From CAWFGW01 sp963815495 (lineage in GTDB: Bacteria; Bacteroidota; Bacteroidia; Cytophagales; JAAEPT01): a stretch of DNA of 64,000 bases. This document shows, one piece after another, positions 62,474 to 64,000 of this stretch (position 1 is the first letter of the stretch; each line of letters opens with the position of its first letter). The stretch spans positions 62,001 through 126,000 of the forward strand of contig CAWFGW010000011.1 in the NCBI GenBank assembly GCA_963815495.1, given 5' to 3'. The notes under the pieces are model-generated. The model was not told the origin of the DNA. It saw nothing but the letters and a program-made list of their open reading frames with translations, and did no database searches. Both the position numbers and the translations under genes were made by a program.

Positions 62474-64000
62474 TCACAATAAGTTTTCAATTACACTAGA
62501 GATGCCCATTTGCCTGTCAAACATTCGAATCCTTCTTAAACAATCCCCACAAAGATGGCTGGCTTTATTTCCGACCATGCTTATGCCCCACCTCAACCCA
62601 CCAAGTGGTGCATCTCCTAAATGGTGAATCATATTTACTTCTGCATGATATATTTTTCGCATAATTGGTATATTTCTGAAATATTGAGGAACTACATTTA
62701 TTCCTAATCTTTCTATTGCTTCAATTTGACTAGGATTAAGTCGTCTTGCTCCAGAATTTATAGCGGCAAAAAAAACATCATCACCGTTTTTTAATGTGGC
62801 TCTCGTCACTGCTAAAGTTTCTCCAAACACATTTCCCATCAAATGTACTTCATTGGCTATACCCCTTAAAGCATTTGGATGACTAGCTACTCTTTCTAAT
62901 AATTCAGCTGTTGGTCTTAATACTGCCTGTGGTGTTCTCCTGAGCATCGCCCCAAACAAAACTGGGGCTGCAGCCATGGCATGTCCTAGTTGTGAAGCAC
63001 CAGCAGCCATAGCTGCCCTACTAGGTATTTTGGCAGCTATAGCAGTTAGTAATTTTGTAGCAGTTGCTTTTAAACCTACCTTCAAAGCCCCTTGAATCGC
63101 AACTTTTGCTGCTAACGCAGCTTTACCAATAGGTATAACTGTGGTAATAATTGTTGTGGCAATATAAGCCACTTGACATATTCTTCTCACCCACATTGGA
63201 GGTCTCCAACCTAATAAATCCATCCCACCAGGAATTCCCCCTGCAACACCAGTGGAATGATCACTTCCAAATTCAAGATTTAAGTAACCTGTCCAGTGAG
63301 TAACTGTATCTAACCAATTTGATTGAGGATCTCCTTGTTCGCCTTCTCCTTGTTCGCCTTCGCCACTTGATTCTGTTCTACCAGATTCATTTCCATCGCC
63401 ACTAGATGAACCTTCACCAGTACCAGAAGATTCTTCAGAACCATCAACAGCTCCTTCTAAAGTTCCGTTAGGAATACCATCAGGATGACCATTAGTGTTT
63501 CCCTCTAGACTTCCATCTGGGTGACCTTCTAGAGACCCACCTAAAGTACCTTCGGGGGAACCTCCAATTTCACCTCCAACCACTCCCGTTGGACTACCTC
63601 CAGCCCTACCGCTTGGATGACCTGTTGAACCTGTACCACTCCCTGTTCCTCTACCCCTCGAACCTGTACCAGACCCTGTTCGTCCAGTTCCTCTGCCAGT
63701 TCTTTCTCTTGTCCCTGTTCCGTTATTTGCTCCGTCACCAGTATTAGCATCTCCAACACCCGTATTACCATCTCCTTCCCCTGTTGTTTGTCCTTGCGAA
63801 TCTGAACCGGTACCATCTCCAGTATTAGCATCTCCACTCCCAGATGAGTTCACAGACACACCACTTCCCTCACTTGCTTCCCCAGTTCCATGACTAGTAT
63901 CAGACCCATTGTCCACCTCGGAACCTTCACCAACTATTCCCTCTCCACCTCCAGCACCACCTTCTAAACCTTCCAATGGATTTCCTAAATCAGACAAAGT
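62474..64000 (-). CDS. Gly-rich protein with C-terminal zinc-deaminase toxin domain (5' end beyond window)
   Basis: At least 508 codons; the frame is open through the right edge, so the start lies outside. Numbering is from the last TTG at 63997. Residues 1-225 are a low-complexity Gly/Ser/Thr/Glu region; 268-350 contain hydrophobic Ala-rich helices (AYIATTIITTVIPIGKAALAAKVAIQG). The C-terminal about 125 residues resemble nucleic-acid/nucleotide deaminase toxins: AAINSGARRLNPSQIEAIERLGINV, then H451-A452-E453 and C483-G-D-C486, the zinc-binding and catalytic pattern. It precedes the TcA gene by 58 nt on the same strand. No Rhs/TcC repeats are visible in the part present. It may be the TcC-like or stand-alone effector of the Tc system, or a separate polymorphic toxin; the effector reading is inference. 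Confidence 0.75.
   Translation of the reverse strand, partial: TLSDLGNPLEGLEGGAGGGEGIVGEGSEVDNGSDTSHGTGEASEGSGVSVNSSGSGDANTGDGTGSDSQGQTTGEGDGNTGVGDANTGDGANNGTGTRERTGRGTGRTGSGTGSRGRGTGSGTGSTGHPSGRAGGSPTGVVGGEIGGSPEGTLGGSLEGHPDGSLEGNTNGHPDGIPNGTLEGAVDGSEESSGTGEGSSSGDGNESGRTESSGEGEQGEGEQGDPQSNWLDTVTHWTGYLNLEFGSDHSTGVAGGIPGGMDLLGWRPPMWVRRICQVAYIATTIITTVIPIGKAALAAKVAIQGALKVGLKATATKLLTAIAAKIPSRAAMAAGASQLGHAMAAAPVLFGAMLRRTPQAVLRPTAELLERVASHPNALRGIANEVHLMGNVFGETLAVTRATLKNGDDVFFAAINSGARRLNPSQIEAIERLGINVVPQYFRNIPIMRKIYHAEVNMIHHLGDAPLGGLRWGISMVGNKASHLCGDCLRRIRMFDRQMGISSVIENLL
63320..63990 (-). repeat. Imperfect Gly-rich repeat region inside the deaminase gene
   Basis: Irregular short repeats encode runs such as GTGSGTGSTG, GDANTGDG and GHPDGSLEGN. 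Base composition (G on the minus strand, C on the plus strand) differs from the surrounding AT-rich coding DNA. It gives a flexible, acidic linker or secretion tail of at least 225 residues. Confidence 0.7.

Noticed and set aside
62051..62482. Long plus-strand ORF (143 codons) at the start of the TcA gene
   Set aside because: It is antisense to well-supported TcA coding sequence and has a serine/phenylalanine-rich composition typical of shadow frames.
63541..63837. 98-codon minus-strand ORF within the Gly-rich region
   Set aside because: Overlaps the supported deaminase ORF in another frame and only reflects the repeat-rich composition.

Overview
The window looks like chromosomal DNA of an AT-rich member of the Bacteroidota, most likely a marine or environmental Flavobacteriales relative. 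The evidence is several very large secreted proteins with C-terminal type IX secretion (T9SS) sorting domains, a CrtI/CrtB/CrtZ carotenoid cluster with Idi, Bacteroidota-style lipoproteins, and weak Shine-Dalgarno sequences. No rRNA, tRNA, CRISPR array, insertion sequence or prophage was recognised.

Layout. 0-2.3 kb: 3' part of an RhlE-type DEAD-box helicase, a cold-shock protein with a strong terminator, and a lipoprotein. 2.4-5 kb: a baeRF-like protein, a small membrane protein and a double PRC-barrel protein on the minus strand. 5.1-9.3 kb: a GlxA-type regulator divergent from a tight eight-gene operon of small soluble proteins (two VOC proteins, a GyrI-like protein, an HMA-like protein without cysteines, a RibD_C reductase, SnoaL-like, DUF1801, DUF4287). 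9.6-13 kb: an MBOAT acyltransferase, SGNH-like and metallo-beta-lactamase-fold trio, then a b-type cytochrome. 13.6-20.3 kb, minus strand: MATE pump, stand-alone MoxR ATPase, ECF sigma factor, a CarH-type B12-binding MerR regulator with all signature residues, and an LpoB/COG3014/TPR envelope group. 20.6-23.3 kb: NTF2-like gene divergent from an AraC regulator, and a lipoprotein. 23.4-27.1 kb: a cyanate operon (ABC permease, ATPase, cyanase CynS, substrate-binding protein). 27.4-31.4 kb: a giant AsmA-like protein. 31.9-35.7 kb: crtI-crtB-169 aa protein-idi-crtZ, without a lycopene cyclase. 35.8-45.9 kb: three giant T9SS cargo proteins, two of them twins with near-identical C-terminal halves, the third a predicted 14-blade double propeller. 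46.1-46.6 kb: a RelB/ParE-type toxin-antitoxin pair. 46.7-53.4 kb: acs, a POTRA/barrel outer-membrane protein, a secreted propeller protein and two tandem PorT-like barrels.

The most notable region is 53.6-64 kb. It holds a Tc (toxin complex)-type locus on the minus strand. A TcA subunit is read as two ORFs (2154 and 788 aa) that lie in the SAME frame and are separated by one TGA codon. Just upstream is the 3' end of a gene encoding a Gly-rich region, hydrophobic helices and a C-terminal zinc-deaminase-like domain (HAE ... CxxC), which is a probable nucleic-acid deaminase effector. No Rhs/TcB/TcC sequence and no immunity gene is visible; the operon continues past the right edge.

A second regulatory observation is that copies of a TGTTTAA half-site, mostly as inverted repeats, lie within 70 nt upstream of the CarH-like gene, the ECF sigma gene and crtI. 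This suggests a light/B12 circuit linking two separated parts of a carotenoid regulon.
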